NCBI RefSeq assembly: GCF_032334255.1
Contig: NZ_JAUHMF010000001.1
Location: 1,116,001 to 1,180,000 of the forward strand
Direction: 5' to 3'
Origin: Thermanaerothrix solaris
GTDB lineage: Bacteria; Chloroflexota; Anaerolineae; Anaerolineales; Anaerolineaceae
DNA length: 64,000 nucleotides
Positions 7,941-16,201 of the stretch are shown piece after piece (position 1 is the stretch's first letter; each line of letters opens with the position of its first letter). The notes beneath the pieces are model-generated. The model saw nothing but the letters and a program-made list of their open reading frames with translations, ran no database searches and was not told where the DNA came from. The position numbers and the translations under genes are program-made.

Positions 7941-9074
7941 TTACGCCATATCCCCAGCTGCCTGCAACCATCCATCTAGTGTAGCCCGATACAACGCGCG
8001 TTCAAAATACCCTCCGTGCGGTGAGAGCCCCTCATACCCCTTCTCAACTAATACTTCTAATAGGGGTTGTAGTTGCTTGGCATAATGTCGCATGCAAGCC
8101 TCAGGATGAATCCCCGGCCACGAGTAGCACGTCACCGTCACCCGCCGGTGTTCCGTGGATATATCCTCCGGAATAGTTAGAGACCAATCCGGATCCTCAG
8201 GGTAAAACACATACTTATCTAAATTCCCTTGCGGGATGCCTTCTATTCCCCTCACTACCGGGGGATTCGCCTGCGGCAAATAGGGGTCAACCGCTAAATC
8301 CACCACCACTGCATGCTCAGGCAACCATCCAATCCATGCATTTGGAATCACCGGACGACTGGTATCACGGCGCTGGGTGGCGTCCACCAACATATCCACC
8401 ATTCCCATCAGATAACGCATCTGCTCAGGTTTGTGGGTAATATTTCGCCCCACCACCCACGCCACCGCGCCGGGGCCCCCAGCACGAATATGCTCCTCAT
8501 TACGCTCTACATTTCCCAACTTGGTAGCCGCCTCAACCGCATGCTTTCCAACCGCTCCTGCACCTAAAATAAGAACCGCAATCGGCTGATCCCCGGGCTT
8601 TTTCAGCCCAGGCCACCGTTTCTCCAACTCATCAAACGCTACCTCCAAACCATTCCAAGCCACAGCCCGCATATTCTCAACCAAGCGCTCATTGTTATCG
8701 TCCACAATGCTGTCCATCGAAATCGCACGGATGCCTAAATCGCGCAAGAGTTTCACCCGATTGGGACGGGTCGGATAGTGAAGCATTGATAGTAGAATAC
8801 TACCGCGTCGCAAGAGAGAGAACTCCTCTTCTTTTGGCGAACGTAGAACGATGACCAAATCCTGCTGAAAGGCTTCTTCGCGGCTACCACGCACAACGTT
8901 GATATGCCCTTGCTGATAATCATCAAACGTGAACCCTGAGCGCGAGCCATAACCATCCTCAAGTACCACTTTCAAACCCATATCCGCCAGGAATTGGATG
9001 AATTCAGGCAAAAATACACGTCGCTCACCAGCTTCTTTGCGCATCCGCGGAAACCCAACACTGTGAATTCTCAT
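7941..9074 (-). CDS. Alanine dehydrogenase/PNT-like NAD(P)-dependent oxidoreductase, paralogue A
   Basis: 377 residues with the two-domain layout of alanine dehydrogenase and transhydrogenase alpha subunits. The N-terminal substrate domain contains LEDGYGSRSGF (38-48) and MLHYPTRP (97-104), where His99 matches the active-site His of alanine dehydrogenase. The usual Lys of the family (K-x-x-x-P) seems to be Arg78 (LRSP). The NAD-binding glycine loop GAGAVG is at 171-176, followed by DMLVDATQR. Late signatures are GIEGIPQGNLDKYVF and CYSWPGIHPE. Substrate not determined: an amino-acid or opine-type dehydrogenase acting on a 2-oxo acid is plausible. Paralogue of the next gene, 27 bases downstream of it and probably cotranscribed. 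Start follows GAGGAGGATGAGGTT. Confidence 0.75.
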   Translation of the reverse strand: MRIHSVGFPRMRKEAGERRVFLPEFIQFLADMGLKVVLEDGYGSRSGFTFDDYQQGHINVVRGSREEAFQQDLVIVLRSPKEEEFSLLRRGSILLSMLHYPTRPNRVKLLRDLGIRAISMDSIVDDNNERLVENMRAVAWNGLEVAFDELEKRWPGLKKPGDQPIAVLILGAGAVGKHAVEAATKLGNVERNEEHIRAGGPGAVAWVVGRNITHKPEQMRYLMGMVDMLVDATQRRDTSRPVIPNAWIGWLPEHAVVVDLAVDPYLPQANPPVVRGIEGIPQGNLDKYVFYPEDPDWSLTIPEDISTEHRRVTVTCYSWPGIHPEACMRHYAKQLQPLLEVLVEKGYEGLSPHGGYFERALYRATLDGWLQAAGDMA

Positions 9075-9101
9075 AACCTCATCCTCCTCAAAAACCCAGA
9101 A

Positions 9102-10223
9102 TCATGTCCACCGCGATAGCATAGCCCGCGCAATCGCTCGTTCGAAGAATGTCCCCTCAGGATGAATAGAACGCACACCTCCGGCTTGAATTAATGTGCG
9201 AAGAATGGGTGCCAATTGTTTACCGTAGATGTCCATGCATTCGAGGGGGGTCAAACCCGGCCAGGAATAGCACGAAACCACATGCCGCCGATTTCTTGCA
9301 TTCACACACGCAGGCAAGCGATCAAACGCCGGATCATCCGGAGCAAAGACATACTGGTCCAAATTGCCATGAGGGATACCCTCAATGGCTTTTACGCTGG
9401 GTTGTTCTCCCTCGCATTCATAAGGATCCACAGAAAGGTCGAGTATCACCGCATGGAGAGGCAAGAAAGCCAACCACTCATTAGGTACTACCGGTTTCGA
9501 GGGGTCTGGACGCTGGGTGGCATCCACCAAAACATCTGTTTTTCTTAATAACTCAATCATGACCGCTTGATGAGAGGTAAGATCATAATCCAACACCGTT
9601 GCTTGAACACCCAGCACCCCTGCGTTTGCTATTCGTCGCCAGTAACTTTCATCCCCGTAGCGTACCGCTGCGGGTAATACGTGCATCCCCACCATGCCTG
9701 CGCCTAACACGCTCACGTAAATAGGTGGACGACGCGGATGCTCAAAGCCGGGTGGATCGGGATAAATCCGACGTAAGACTTCAAATGCTGTGCGTACGCC
9801 ATTCCAAGCAACCATGCGCAGGTTTTCAACCAGGCGTCGCCCGGTATCATCCTTGAGCGAATCCAACGAGATCGCTTCAAGCCCACGTTCACGTAAAAAC
9901 TTTACTCGACCTGGGCGAGTAGGATAGTGGATCATTGAAATCAAACACGCGCCCGGACGCATCCAACGCAAAAAACTCTCCTGGGGATAACGCAGCACCA
10001 AAACATAATCCTGCGCATAAACCGTTTCCAAATCGGCAAAGCGAACCTGGGGCGCAACTTTGAGATAATCGGCTTCTTTCAGTCCCATCCCCGACCCATA
10101 ACCATGCTCCAACACCACCTCGCCACCCCAACGCTCAATGTGTGCCACGAGATCCGGCAGAAATGCGCGCACCTCGCCCTTTTCGGCATGCATGCTGGGT
10201 AGACCAAATGTCAGTCGCTTCAT
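9102..10223 (-). CDS. Alanine dehydrogenase/PNT-like NAD(P)-dependent oxidoreductase, paralogue B
   Basis: 373 residues, clearly homologous along its full length to the gene at 7941. It has the same FLPD start, LEHGYGSGMG (38-47), MIHYPTRPGRVK (97-108, His99), nucleotide loop GAGMVG at 174-179, DVLVDATQR, GIEGIPHGNLDQYVF and CYSWPGLTPLECM. Both copies keep all these motifs, so neither looks decayed. This suggests two substrates or a heteromeric enzyme rather than a dead duplicate. ATG 10223 follows GAGAGGTAAAAAGGA. It is first in a two-gene unit with a candidate promoter just upstream. The chemotaxis genes next to it give no functional clue. Confidence 0.75.
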   Translation of the reverse strand: MKRLTFGLPSMHAEKGEVRAFLPDLVAHIERWGGEVVLEHGYGSGMGLKEADYLKVAPQVRFADLETVYAQDYVLVLRYPQESFLRWMRPGACLISMIHYPTRPGRVKFLRERGLEAISLDSLKDDTGRRLVENLRMVAWNGVRTAFEVLRRIYPDPPGFEHPRRPPIYVSVLGAGMVGMHVLPAAVRYGDESYWRRIANAGVLGVQATVLDYDLTSHQAVMIELLRKTDVLVDATQRPDPSKPVVPNEWLAFLPLHAVILDLSVDPYECEGEQPSVKAIEGIPHGNLDQYVFAPDDPAFDRLPACVNARNRRHVVSCYSWPGLTPLECMDIYGKQLAPILRTLIQAGGVRSIHPEGTFFERAIARAMLSRWT

Positions 10224-10256
10224 TCCTTTTTACCTCTCAAACGATAATCCAGAAAT

Positions 10257-10285
10257 AGTGTATCAAGAGATGCTGGGAGTTCCAA
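10257..10285 (-). promoter_or_regulatory. Candidate sigma-A promoter of the dehydrogenase pair
   Basis: Minus-strand TTGGAA (10285-10280), 17-base spacer, TACACT (10262-10257); each box matches consensus at four of six positions and spacing is ideal. It lies 34 bases upstream of the ATG at 10223. Confidence 0.4.
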
Positions 10286-10366
10286 ATCTGTCGCACCTTG
10301 AATTTTGCTTTATCTATGCTAAACTGAAACGTGAATGAAGATTTTTCAGCCGCGAGGAATATCCCT

Positions 10367-10759
10367 GTGGAAAAGCGTCCCTCCCGTCTTCGTCTCATCC
10401 TCGAAATTCTTTTTGTGGTGTTCCTCTGCCTCATAACGGCCTGGGTGCTTTACAACCTGGGCGTTTTCACGCCCCCCTCTACAGAGCGACATGCCACGCT
10501 TGTGGTCCGCGCATCAGGTGGATTCGCACAAATTGATTATCGCGTTGGGGAAAAGATCATTTACAAACAACACTCTGTTTCGACCCCCTGGAAACTGGAA
10601 ACAATTTTCTCCCAAGGGGACGAGGTTTACCTGACTGCCGCCAACCCTTCCGGTTACGGCGATTTGGAATGTCAGATTATCCTTGAAGGGCGAACCTGGA
10701 AATCTCAGCGGGTAGAGTTTCCTGCGGATAAAGTCGCCTGTGCCGGCCTCGTCCCATAA
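10367..10759 (+). CDS. Small membrane-anchored protein with an MmpS-like extracytoplasmic domain
   Basis: 130 residues from GTG 10367. A basic N-terminus is followed by one hydrophobic helix at about residues 8-33, then a beta-rich domain. This domain has TLVVRASGG, VSTPWKLE, GDEVYLTAANPSGYGDLECQI and a final VACAG. The strand pattern, the conserved VxxPW and the pair of cysteines (one after DLE, one near the end) resemble the MmpS / transport-accessory fold; the function here is unknown. I prefer GTG 10367 because GAGGAA lies 8 bases upstream; GTG 10331 has no ribosome-binding site. Its last 55 bases overlap the 3' end of the convergent cheW gene, an unusual arrangement. Confidence 0.7.
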   Translation: MEKRPSRLRLILEILFVVFLCLITAWVLYNLGVFTPPSTERHATLVVRASGGFAQIDYRVGEKIIYKQHSVSTPWKLETIFSQGDEVYLTAANPSGYGDLECQIILEGRTWKSQRVEFPADKVACAGLVP

Positions 10760-11520
10760 AAACCCTTGCCAATCCCTCGGGATCCAACAGTCTGGAGTAG
10801 CGGATCCAAATCCAACAAAAGCACTAGGTGGTCCTCGAGGCGTGCCACCCCGCGGAAATAAGCGGCATGGACCGAACGGGTCATCGGTGGGGGTGGTTCA
10901 ATTAGGCTCGCGGGAACTTGACGCACGGAATCAACTCGATCTACAACCAATCCTGCCAATCCCAATGAACTGCGCACCACAATAATGCGGGTCTCATTGT
11001 CATCCGCTGTCTGTAAGCGTCCTAATCGCAGATTTAGATCAATCACCGGTAAAACAGCGCCCCGCAAATTTGTCACACCGCGGATAAAGTTTGGGATTTT
11101 GGGCACACGAGTAATCGGCTGCATCTTGATGATGGCCTCAACCTTTTCCACCGGCACCCCATACATCCCATCCCCAAGGCCGAAAACGACCAACTGCTCA
11201 TCCGACGGAAATGCAGACAATTCATCGTCAGATTTAATTTCCGGTTTCTTTGCCTCAGGCGGCTTGGGGCTTTCCTCTACCGTGGATGGTTGTGGGGCTT
11301 TTCCACCATCGGCAGATTCCAGATCCTGAGGATTTAATGCAGATGAAATTGGGTTGCCCTGAGAGACTACTTCGCTTTCCTTGACCTGGCCTGAAGTTAT
11401 CTCCTCGACTTGATCGGTGCGGGGAGAAACCAGCACCTCAGTCCCCACAACCGCTGGCTCCTTTGCCCCCGTGGAGAAAAGTTGCTCAATTGCCCGACTT
11501 AATTTATCGCGTCGCCGCAT
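10705..11520 (-). CDS. cheW: CheW-type chemotaxis coupling protein with long N-terminal extension
   Basis: 271 residues, about 100 more than ordinary CheW. The CheW domain runs from about residue 108: QLVVFGLGDGMYGVPVEKV, then IPNFIRGVTNLRGAVLPVIDL, the signature of proteins that bridge receptors and CheA. Before it lie a basic start (MRRRDKLSRAIEQLF) and roughly 85 residues rich in Ser, Pro, Glu and Lys, probably disordered. ATG 11520 is chosen because GGGAGGGG precedes it; the gene overlaps the 3' end of the ParA gene by 17 bases, so the two are translationally linked. The N-terminal basic helix may be what ParA recognises (inference). The 3' end overlaps a convergent gene. Confidence 0.88.
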   Translation of the reverse strand: MRRRDKLSRAIEQLFSTGAKEPAVVGTEVLVSPRTDQVEEITSGQVKESEVVSQGNPISSALNPQDLESADGGKAPQPSTVEESPKPPEAKKPEIKSDDELSAFPSDEQLVVFGLGDGMYGVPVEKVEAIIKMQPITRVPKIPNFIRGVTNLRGAVLPVIDLNLRLGRLQTADDNETRIIVVRSSLGLAGLVVDRVDSVRQVPASLIEPPPPMTRSVHAAYFRGVARLEDHLVLLLDLDPLLQTVGSRGIGKGFYGTRPAQATLSAGNSTR

Positions 11521-12316
11521 GGATGCCCCTCCCATTCCGGTTTTCAAAAAACGCCATTATTTCCTGCGCCAACTGCCGATATTGTTGAGCCGCGCGTGAC
11601 TTGGGAGCGTAGCACACAATTGGTTCACCCGCCACAGCCGCCTCACGCAAACGTGTATCCAACCCGATCACCGTCCGCCACAGACGATCTCCAAACGAAC
11701 CCTGCAAGCGTTCCAACATCACACGACTGATCCCATTACGGCGATCAAACATCACACATAATAACGAATACTCCAAAATGAGGTTCGTGTGCTCTTTGAT
11801 CGTTTCAATCGTTGTGATCAGTTGCATCAATCCCCAAGCCGCTAAGTAGTCCGCGGTAACCGGGATCACCACATGATGCGCGGCGGTTAGTGCCATCACA
11901 GTCAATGGGCCCAGTGAGGGTGAACAATCAATTAACACATAGTCGTAATCGGATGCAACACCTTTTAACAGATTATGCAACCCAAATTCATAACGGGCTA
12001 TTCCAGGAAGTTGGCGCTCAAGTGCTGCTAGTTCCGGATCGCCCGAAACCAAAGCCAATCCATGAGGGTGAAGACCAAGGGGCATAAAAGACCGATGATC
12101 ACTATGCTCTTTCAATCCCCACGTTAACCACGCCACAATCCCCCCTTCATCTGGTGGTTCTCGAACCCCGACGCTCACACTTAGATTCATTTGTGGATCC
12201 AGGTCAATTAATAAAACCCGCTGTCCCTGCTCAGCCAGAGAGGCCCCCAGCGAAAGACAGGTGGTCGTTTTGGCAACCCCACCCTTCTGATTGACAATGG
12301 CCAATATGCAGCTCAT
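11504..12316 (-). CDS. ParA/Soj-family ATPase of the chemotaxis operon
   Basis: 270 residues. It has a deviant Walker A motif KGGVAKTTT with signature Lys11 and Lys16, then VLLIDLDPQMNLS (switch I region) and VLIDCSPSLGPLT (Walker B), all typical of ParA rather than FlhG/MinD. C-terminal LDTRLREAAVAGEPIVCYAP is the standard Soj/ParA ending. No parB or centromere-like repeats are nearby, and it lies between cheX and cheW. Chemotaxis-linked ParA proteins in other bacteria (ParC, PpfA) position receptor arrays on the nucleoid or pole, and that role is likely here. ATG 12316 follows AAGGGAG with 8-base spacing; a GTG one codon earlier is possible. Confidence 0.87.
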   Translation of the reverse strand: MSCILAIVNQKGGVAKTTTCLSLGASLAEQGQRVLLIDLDPQMNLSVSVGVREPPDEGGIVAWLTWGLKEHSDHRSFMPLGLHPHGLALVSGDPELAALERQLPGIARYEFGLHNLLKGVASDYDYVLIDCSPSLGPLTVMALTAAHHVVIPVTADYLAAWGLMQLITTIETIKEHTNLILEYSLLCVMFDRRNGISRVMLERLQGSFGDRLWRTVIGLDTRLREAAVAGEPIVCYAPKSRAAQQYRQLAQEIMAFFENRNGRGIHAATR

Positions 12317-12337
12317 CACACTTGCTCCCTTTTAATC

Positions 12338-12853
12338 TCAAACCTGTGGGCGTGGCGGAGTGGGTAATTGACCACTGTGCACCACACCACCCCGCCCTTC
12401 ACGCAAGGCCAGATGGATGGTAACTTGCCCACGCTCAAATTCAAGTGGAACGATTAAGCGCGGGAAATCAAGGGTAGAAATACGCGCCCCATTTCCCAAT
12501 AGGAGTGTAGGGGGCGAAATCACCGATTCAAAGCCTGCTTGCGCCAATTTAACACTGGCCCGTCCGGTAATGACATTTCCCAATTCGGCGATCGCGCTTT
12601 GAGCAAGTTGATCCAGCGTTTCCACTTCGCTTCCCATCATTGGTGATACCAAAGCCAGCGCGGTCGGTTGACTCATCGAATAAAATACAGTGCCTTCAAC
12701 CTGTCCAACCAGGGAGAGAATCACCGTTAAATCCTCAGTCACATAGACGCTTTTCTCCAACCCCAAATCACCGCGACGCAAGTTATAGCCCGTTTCTGCT
12801 TTTAGGACTTCGAAAGCCGATTCCACAAAAGGATTTAGGAATTTAACGTTCAT
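12338..12853 (-). CDS. cheX: CheX-type chemotaxis phosphatase, copy 2
   Basis: 171 residues. CheX removes the phosphate from CheY-P. The family start NVKFLNPFVESAFEVL and the active-site helix SAIAELGNVITGRA, with the Glu and Asn pair of the ExxN motif, are both present, followed by SPPTLLLGNG and a DFPRLIVPL strand. It is a close paralogue of the gene directly upstream (12875); both keep the catalytic pair. ATG 12853 follows GAGAGGAAGGAAAAC. The C-terminal tail is short and Pro-rich (PTPPRPQV). Two CheX plus one CheC give the operon three candidate phosphatases. Confidence 0.88.
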   Translation of the reverse strand: MNVKFLNPFVESAFEVLKAETGYNLRRGDLGLEKSVYVTEDLTVILSLVGQVEGTVFYSMSQPTALALVSPMMGSEVETLDQLAQSAIAELGNVITGRASVKLAQAGFESVISPPTLLLGNGARISTLDFPRLIVPLEFERGQVTIHLALREGRGGVVHSGQLPTPPRPQV

Positions 12854-12874
12854 GTTTTCCTTCCTCTCCGAGTG

Positions 12875-13393
12875 TCACGAACCTGTTCCATTGACAGCAA
12901 GCGGCACAAAATTGCTACCCTTCATATCCGGTGGGCTTTCACGTACCGCCAAATGTACAACCAGATCACCCAGTGAGGTTTGCAAGGGAACCACCAGGCG
13001 CGGAAAATCGAGGGTGGAGATCTGCACACCTTGCCCCGAGATTAGAGTAGGGGGTGAAATGTTCGTCCGGTATCCCGCCTCTGCCAACTTAATCGTGGCT
13101 CGACCAGTAATGACATTGCCCAATTCGGCAATACCACTTTGAGCCAGGTTATCGAACTCTCGAAATTCCTGTCCCATCATCAGCGAGACGAACTTAAGTG
13201 CCGTCTCATACGAGAGGCCATACAGCACCACTCCCTGCAACTCATCCACCAGGCTAATTAACACGGTAACGTCATCTGTGGTCAAGGCGGATTTATGCAA
13301 GGAAAGAGGGCCACGGGTAGTGCTTACGTTCATTTCGGCCATTAACACTTCATTTGCGGCTTCGACGAAAGGATTGAGAAAATTAACATTCAT
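12875..13393 (-). CDS. cheX: CheX-type chemotaxis phosphatase, copy 1
   Basis: 172 residues, same architecture as the downstream copy: NVNFLNPFVEAANEVL at the start, catalytic helix SGIAELGNVITGRA, then SPPTLISGQG and LDFPRLVVPLQ. The Glu and Asn of the ExxN site are intact. The copies differ in many surface positions, which points to separate CheY partners rather than a recent duplication. The start follows AAAGGGATCCGGGTC. It stands between the HDOD gene and copy 2, 21 bases from the latter. Confidence 0.88.
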   Translation of the reverse strand: MNVNFLNPFVEAANEVLMAEMNVSTTRGPLSLHKSALTTDDVTVLISLVDELQGVVLYGLSYETALKFVSLMMGQEFREFDNLAQSGIAELGNVITGRATIKLAEAGYRTNISPPTLISGQGVQISTLDFPRLVVPLQTSLGDLVVHLAVRESPPDMKGSNFVPLAVNGTGS

Positions 13394-13422
13394 GACCCGG
13401 ATCCCTTTCTGTAATGATGAAA

Positions 13423-14283
13423 TCAGCCCCGACGCATTAAGCCGATATAGTGCTCGGCTTCCTCAATCAAAGCACTTACGCGCGGGAGCATGTAGTCGAA
13501 AAAACCTTCATCTAAACCCAAGACTTGAAAAGCGCGCAAATCCAATTGATACTGAAGTCCATCGCGCCCTAGACCGATTCCAAACATCATCATGGCGGCA
13601 TCGGCAACGTGCACCGCAGCCGCCAACACGATCCCATCGCCTGCCAAACTAGGCCGATGGTGAAACGCAATCGCCTCAGGCAAGGGAGAAGGTAAGTTCC
13701 AGCGCCGTGCTAATTCACCGCCTAGCGTGGCGTGATCCACACCAAAGTAATGGCGTTCCAGATAGTCGAATGGTATCTGTTGCCAGGACCCTTCAAAAGG
13801 ATCGAGGGTACGCAATAGAACCTCAAATGCCAACTTTCCAATATCGCACAACAACCCAGCATGATACGCCTCTTCGGCAACCTGCGGCCCTAAATGCTGG
13901 GCAGCCAGGCGCGCCCCACCCGCCACCCCCACTGCATGCTTCCACAATTCTCCCCGGTCTAGACGATATCCTGGCACTGGTCGGTCCATCAGGGCTGCTA
14001 CTGAAGCCGTTAATATCAGGCTCTGAACCGCATTCTGACCCAGGTATGCCACGGCCTGGTGAACTGTCTTGATCGGTTGAATTGGGCTATAGTAGGCTGA
14101 GTTTGCCCAGCGTAAAATCAGACTGGCCATGGATTGATCCAATGCCAACACATTGGCTACTTCAGCCAGATTGGACTTGGGATTACGGATCAGTTCCAGT
14201 GCTTTATTGACCGCTTGAGATAGCGGCGGTAAGTCACCAATACGGCGTAATAAAACCTCAAGATTGAAACGGGGCGAGGTCAT
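13423..14283 (-). CDS. HDOD-domain signalling protein in the chemotaxis operon
   Basis: 286 residues covering one HDOD domain. N-terminal IGDLPPLSQAVNKALELI and the helix LALDQSMASLILRWANSAYY are diagnostic. The usual HD signature is altered to LLCDIGKLAF: the His of the HD pair is Cys, so phosphohydrolase activity is unlikely. HDOD proteins are often regulatory scaffolds beside chemotaxis and c-di-GMP genes; the target here is unknown. ATG overlaps the cheR stop (ATGA). A second HDOD gene sits at 37670 in the flagellar operon and retains HD. Confidence 0.85.
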   Translation of the reverse strand: MTSPRFNLEVLLRRIGDLPPLSQAVNKALELIRNPKSNLAEVANVLALDQSMASLILRWANSAYYSPIQPIKTVHQAVAYLGQNAVQSLILTASVAALMDRPVPGYRLDRGELWKHAVGVAGGARLAAQHLGPQVAEEAYHAGLLCDIGKLAFEVLLRTLDPFEGSWQQIPFDYLERHYFGVDHATLGGELARRWNLPSPLPEAIAFHHRPSLAGDGIVLAAAVHVADAAMMMFGIGLGRDGLQYQLDLRAFQVLGLDEGFFDYMLPRVSALIEEAEHYIGLMRRG

Positions 14284-15080
14284 AGACCCTTCTTCATGTA
14301 AAACGAAATCTGAAAACTACTGAAGCCATAGACGTGAGGATGAGGAATGATTTCTGTCCCTCCCAGGAACAAAAATCCTCCCGGGCGCAGCGCCTGATAG
14401 AACTTGCGGTAGAGTTTTTCTTTGGCCTCATTGGTGAAGTAAATAACTACATTGCGGCATACGATGAGATCAAAATCCCCTTCGAAGGGATCATCCAACA
14501 GATTCTGTTCTCGAAATACAATCTTCTGGGTTAGGCTCTCACGGACGTAGTAAGGCGGCCCCCCAACCTCGAAATAGGTTTGGAATTGCAGGGGAGATAC
14601 GTGGCGCACCTCTTCCGCCAGATATGGGCCTCGAGCCTGGGCTTTCCGCAACGCTCCGCGGTCGAGGTCTGTGGCCAGGATATAAGGCACCGGTCGAACC
14701 GCCAACTCATCACATAGCATTGCCAACGAATAAGCCTCCTGACCGGTAGAACAACCCGCACTCCAAATACGCAATTGCCGACGGTTATTTAGGCGTTGTT
14801 CTTGAATTAACCGCGGTAAGACGTGAGAACGTAAAAGTTGCCATCGCTCAGGATCACGGAAGAATTCACTCACATTAATCGTGAGATAATCCCGAAGACG
14901 TTGCCGTTCCTGTTCATCGCGCCGTACCCAGGCAAAATATTCCTCCCATGAAGACTTATTAGAACGCACCAACCACGAATCCAGACGGCGGCGCATCTGC
15001 TCGTCCTTATAATACGAGAGGTCAATTCCAAGCAGACTTTTGATGGAGGCCTTGACGCGTTCGTACTCCACTAACTCCAT
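14280..15080 (-). CDS. cheR: Chemotaxis protein methyltransferase CheR
   Basis: 266 residues. CheR uses S-adenosylmethionine to methylate glutamates of chemoreceptors. The N-terminal helical domain contains GIDLSYYKDEQMRRRL, then YLTINVSEFFRDPERW. The methyltransferase glycine loop is WSAGCSTGQEAYS, and the later FDLIVCRNVVIYF is the usual motif after the substrate site. ATG 15080 is used; the TTG at 15098 would place the GGAGGG ribosome-binding site inside the gene. It starts 5 bases after the cheB stop and overlaps the HDOD gene downstream. Confidence 0.94.
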   Translation of the reverse strand: MELVEYERVKASIKSLLGIDLSYYKDEQMRRRLDSWLVRSNKSSWEEYFAWVRRDEQERQRLRDYLTINVSEFFRDPERWQLLRSHVLPRLIQEQRLNNRRQLRIWSAGCSTGQEAYSLAMLCDELAVRPVPYILATDLDRGALRKAQARGPYLAEEVRHVSPLQFQTYFEVGGPPYYVRESLTQKIVFREQNLLDDPFEGDFDLIVCRNVVIYFTNEAKEKLYRKFYQALRPGGFLFLGGTEIIPHPHVYGFSSFQISFYMKKGL

Positions 15081-15085
15081 CGTTC

Positions 15086-16186
15086 TTAATCCCTCCAACC
15101 ACCGTTGAATTGACGCACCAAATGCTCAATCTTTGCCGCCATTGCCGATAAAGGCAACACAGCATTTGCGGCTCGTGCCTCAACCACGCTCCGTGGCATT
15201 CCCCACACCACCGCCGTGGTCTCATCTTCAGCAATCACATACCCACCTGCCGCATGAATCAACGCTGCACCGTTGGCGCCATCATTACCCATGCCCGTCA
15301 AAATGACCGCCAGAGTTCGGGAGGCAAAATGCTGGGCCACCGAAAGTAACGTCACGTCCACTGCCGGGCGTACGCCATGCACGGGGGGATTTTGATTGAG
15401 TTGTACCGTTCCTTGAGCATCCAACGTGAGATGGAAACCGCCCGGTGCAACCAGCCCCAAACCCACTTCCAACCGATCCCCAGGTGCAGCCTCCTTGATC
15501 CTAAATGCGGAAAGGCTATCCAGACGGTGTGCTAACGAGCGGGTAAAGCCTGCCGGCATGTGTTGAACAATCAGCATCGCTGCGTTGAGATTTTGGGGCA
15601 AAGCCGGGATTAGGGTACTTAATGCCCGAGGACCTCCGGTTGAGGCACCGATCACGATGAGCACATCACTTTCCTGCCATGGGCGAGTTAATTTGCTGGA
15701 TACCCGATCGAGAATTTCCTCTGACCCTGGTGTTGACCAATCCGTCTGCACCAGCGCCCGTGCTTTAACCTGGGCCGCCCGGCGAATCTTTTGGACAACC
15801 TCGTCCATGACAACTTGAATATTCGCCTTGCTATCCGGTTTAGCCACAAAATCCACCGCCCCAAGCGTCAATGCCCGTACGGTCTCCTGAGCCCCTTCTT
15901 TGGTCAGGCTACTGAGCATGATCACCGGACGGGGCTGGATGCGCATGATCTCCTGTAAGGTGCTCAAACCATCCAGGCGTGGCATTTCAACATCCAAAGT
16001 GATGACCTGCGGATTCAGGCGGGAGATCATGTCCAGGGCCTCTTCACCATCTCGCGCCGTTCCAACCACTTGGATGTCCGGAACATCGTTCAAATAGCGG
16101 GTAATGGTAAAGCGCATGTAGGCAGAATCATCCACCACCAACACGCGTATTGGCCCGTTCACATCCGCAGTCATCCCTGTTGCCAT
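15086..16186 (-). CDS. cheB: Chemotaxis response regulator/methylesterase CheB
   Basis: 366 residues. The receiver domain (about 13-130) has the acidic pair DD at 19-20, phospho-acceptor Asp65 (VITLDVEMPR) and Lys116. A linker leads to the methylesterase/deamidase domain from about residue 175, with catalytic Ser182 in GASTGGP, His209 in VQHMPAGF, and an Asp in GNDGANG. CheB removes methyl groups from receptors, opposing CheR encoded just downstream. Phosphorylation by CheA is expected to activate it. The linker of about 45 residues is of ordinary length and no domain is missing. Confidence 0.95.
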   Translation of the reverse strand: MATGMTADVNGPIRVLVVDDSAYMRFTITRYLNDVPDIQVVGTARDGEEALDMISRLNPQVITLDVEMPRLDGLSTLQEIMRIQPRPVIMLSSLTKEGAQETVRALTLGAVDFVAKPDSKANIQVVMDEVVQKIRRAAQVKARALVQTDWSTPGSEEILDRVSSKLTRPWQESDVLIVIGASTGGPRALSTLIPALPQNLNAAMLIVQHMPAGFTRSLAHRLDSLSAFRIKEAAPGDRLEVGLGLVAPGGFHLTLDAQGTVQLNQNPPVHGVRPAVDVTLLSVAQHFASRTLAVILTGMGNDGANGAALIHAAGGYVIAEDETTAVVWGMPRSVVEARAANAVLPLSAMAAKIEHLVRQFNGGWRD

Positions 16187-16201
16187 AAGTCGGCTCCGCG
16201 A

